From NCBI GenBank assembly GCA_025450555.1, contig JANWHF010000276.1:1-5483 (forward strand): a stretch of DNA of 5,483 nt. Direction: 5' to 3'. This document shows positions 5,254 through 5,483 of this stretch, piece after piece. Under the pieces are notes generated by a model. That model saw nothing but the letters and a program-made list of their open reading frames with translations, was not told where the DNA came from and ran no database searches. The stretch's first letter is position 1; each line of letters opens with the position of its first letter. A program made the position numbers and the translations under genes. The stretch is from Tepidisphaeraceae bacterium (GTDB lineage Bacteria; Planctomycetota; Phycisphaerae; Tepidisphaerales; Tepidisphaeraceae).

Positions 5254-5483
5254 ATGACCATCAAGGCTGTCATTCAAAATGGCCGAATCGAGCCCCTGGA
5301 GCCGCTCCCCCCGGATTGGCACGAGGGGCAGGAGGTGCTCATCGAATCGGAAGCGCCTCAGACGGCAAGTGAGATTGCCCAATGGTCGGAGGATCTAGAG
5401 GCTGCGACGGCGCGCGTGCCAGCCGGGGATCATCAGCGATTCATGGAGGCGCTCGATGAGATCGAGCGAGAAAGTAAAGATGC
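5254..5483 (+). CDS. AF2212-like (DUF104) antitoxin-type protein, N-terminal part (runs off right edge)
   Basis: The 76 complete codons to the window edge begin MTIKAVIQNGRIEPLEPLP, with W22 and the E-G-Q-E-V-L-I-E segment (24-31). This matches the AF2212/PG0164-like small beta-strand family: T-I-x-A-V-x-x-N-G, then P-L-E-P, then E-G-x-E-V. Members are often the first gene of a type II toxin-antitoxin pair with a PIN-domain (VapC-like) RNase. The following residues (38-76) are polar, acidic and probably helical, as expected for a toxin-binding tail. The window ends before the stop codon, and any toxin lies outside. The gene is divergent from eno and has its own extended -10 promoter and AGGAG site. 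The family is likely; the antitoxin role is inferred from the family and remains unproven without the partner. Confidence 0.8.
   Translation, partial: MTIKAVIQNGRIEPLEPLPPDWHEGQEVLIESEAPQTASEIAQWSEDLEAATARVPAGDHQRFMEALDEIERESKD

Overview
The window comes from a GC-rich bacterium. The gene content points to the Planctomycetota or a relative in the PVC group, possibly Phycisphaerae. Three things suggest this: an enolase gene followed directly by a DivIC/FtsB-like gene with a long acidic extension, an MGDG-synthase-type glycosyltransferase, and dispersed-looking repeats built from 'ACGGAGNN' and 'CTTGGCNNN' units. The placement is an inference from family resemblance; no search was run.

Layout. 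Four genes lie on the minus strand and a fifth, at the right edge, on the plus strand. From the left: (1) the first 90 codons of a glycosyltransferase of the MGDG synthase / processive glycolipid synthase family (1-271, minus, cut by the window edge). (2) A 350-bp gap filled almost entirely by a large imperfect palindrome (295-613) with two nested pairs of arms, each made of short tandem units. (3) A secreted serine hydrolase of the class C beta-lactamase / penicillin-binding-protein-like family (622-1797, minus). (4) A 365-bp gap (1798-2162) with two further inverted repeats, a candidate minus-strand -10 box and a doubtful 34-codon ORF. (5) A 510-residue membrane protein with a DivIC/FtsB-like coiled-coil domain (2163-3695, minus). 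(6) Enolase (3708-4997, minus). (7) A 256-bp divergent promoter region (4998-5253). (8) The start of an AF2212-like (DUF104) small antitoxin-type protein (5254 to the right edge, plus).

How the genes relate. Enolase and the FtsB-like gene are 12 bp apart on the same strand, and the enolase stop codon is part of the next gene's likely ribosome binding site, so they are almost certainly co-transcribed. An eno-ftsB/divIC neighbourhood is known from many bacteria and supports the cell-division reading of the second gene. The hydrolase and the glycosyltransferase both concern the cell envelope, but the repeat element lies between them and co-transcription is uncertain. The antitoxin-like gene has its own strong promoter and probably pairs with a toxin beyond the right edge.

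The most notable items are the nested palindrome and the FtsB-like protein, which carries about 350 mostly acidic, probably disordered residues before its first membrane segment and a second membrane segment at its C-terminus. No complete undescribed system is visible in the window.
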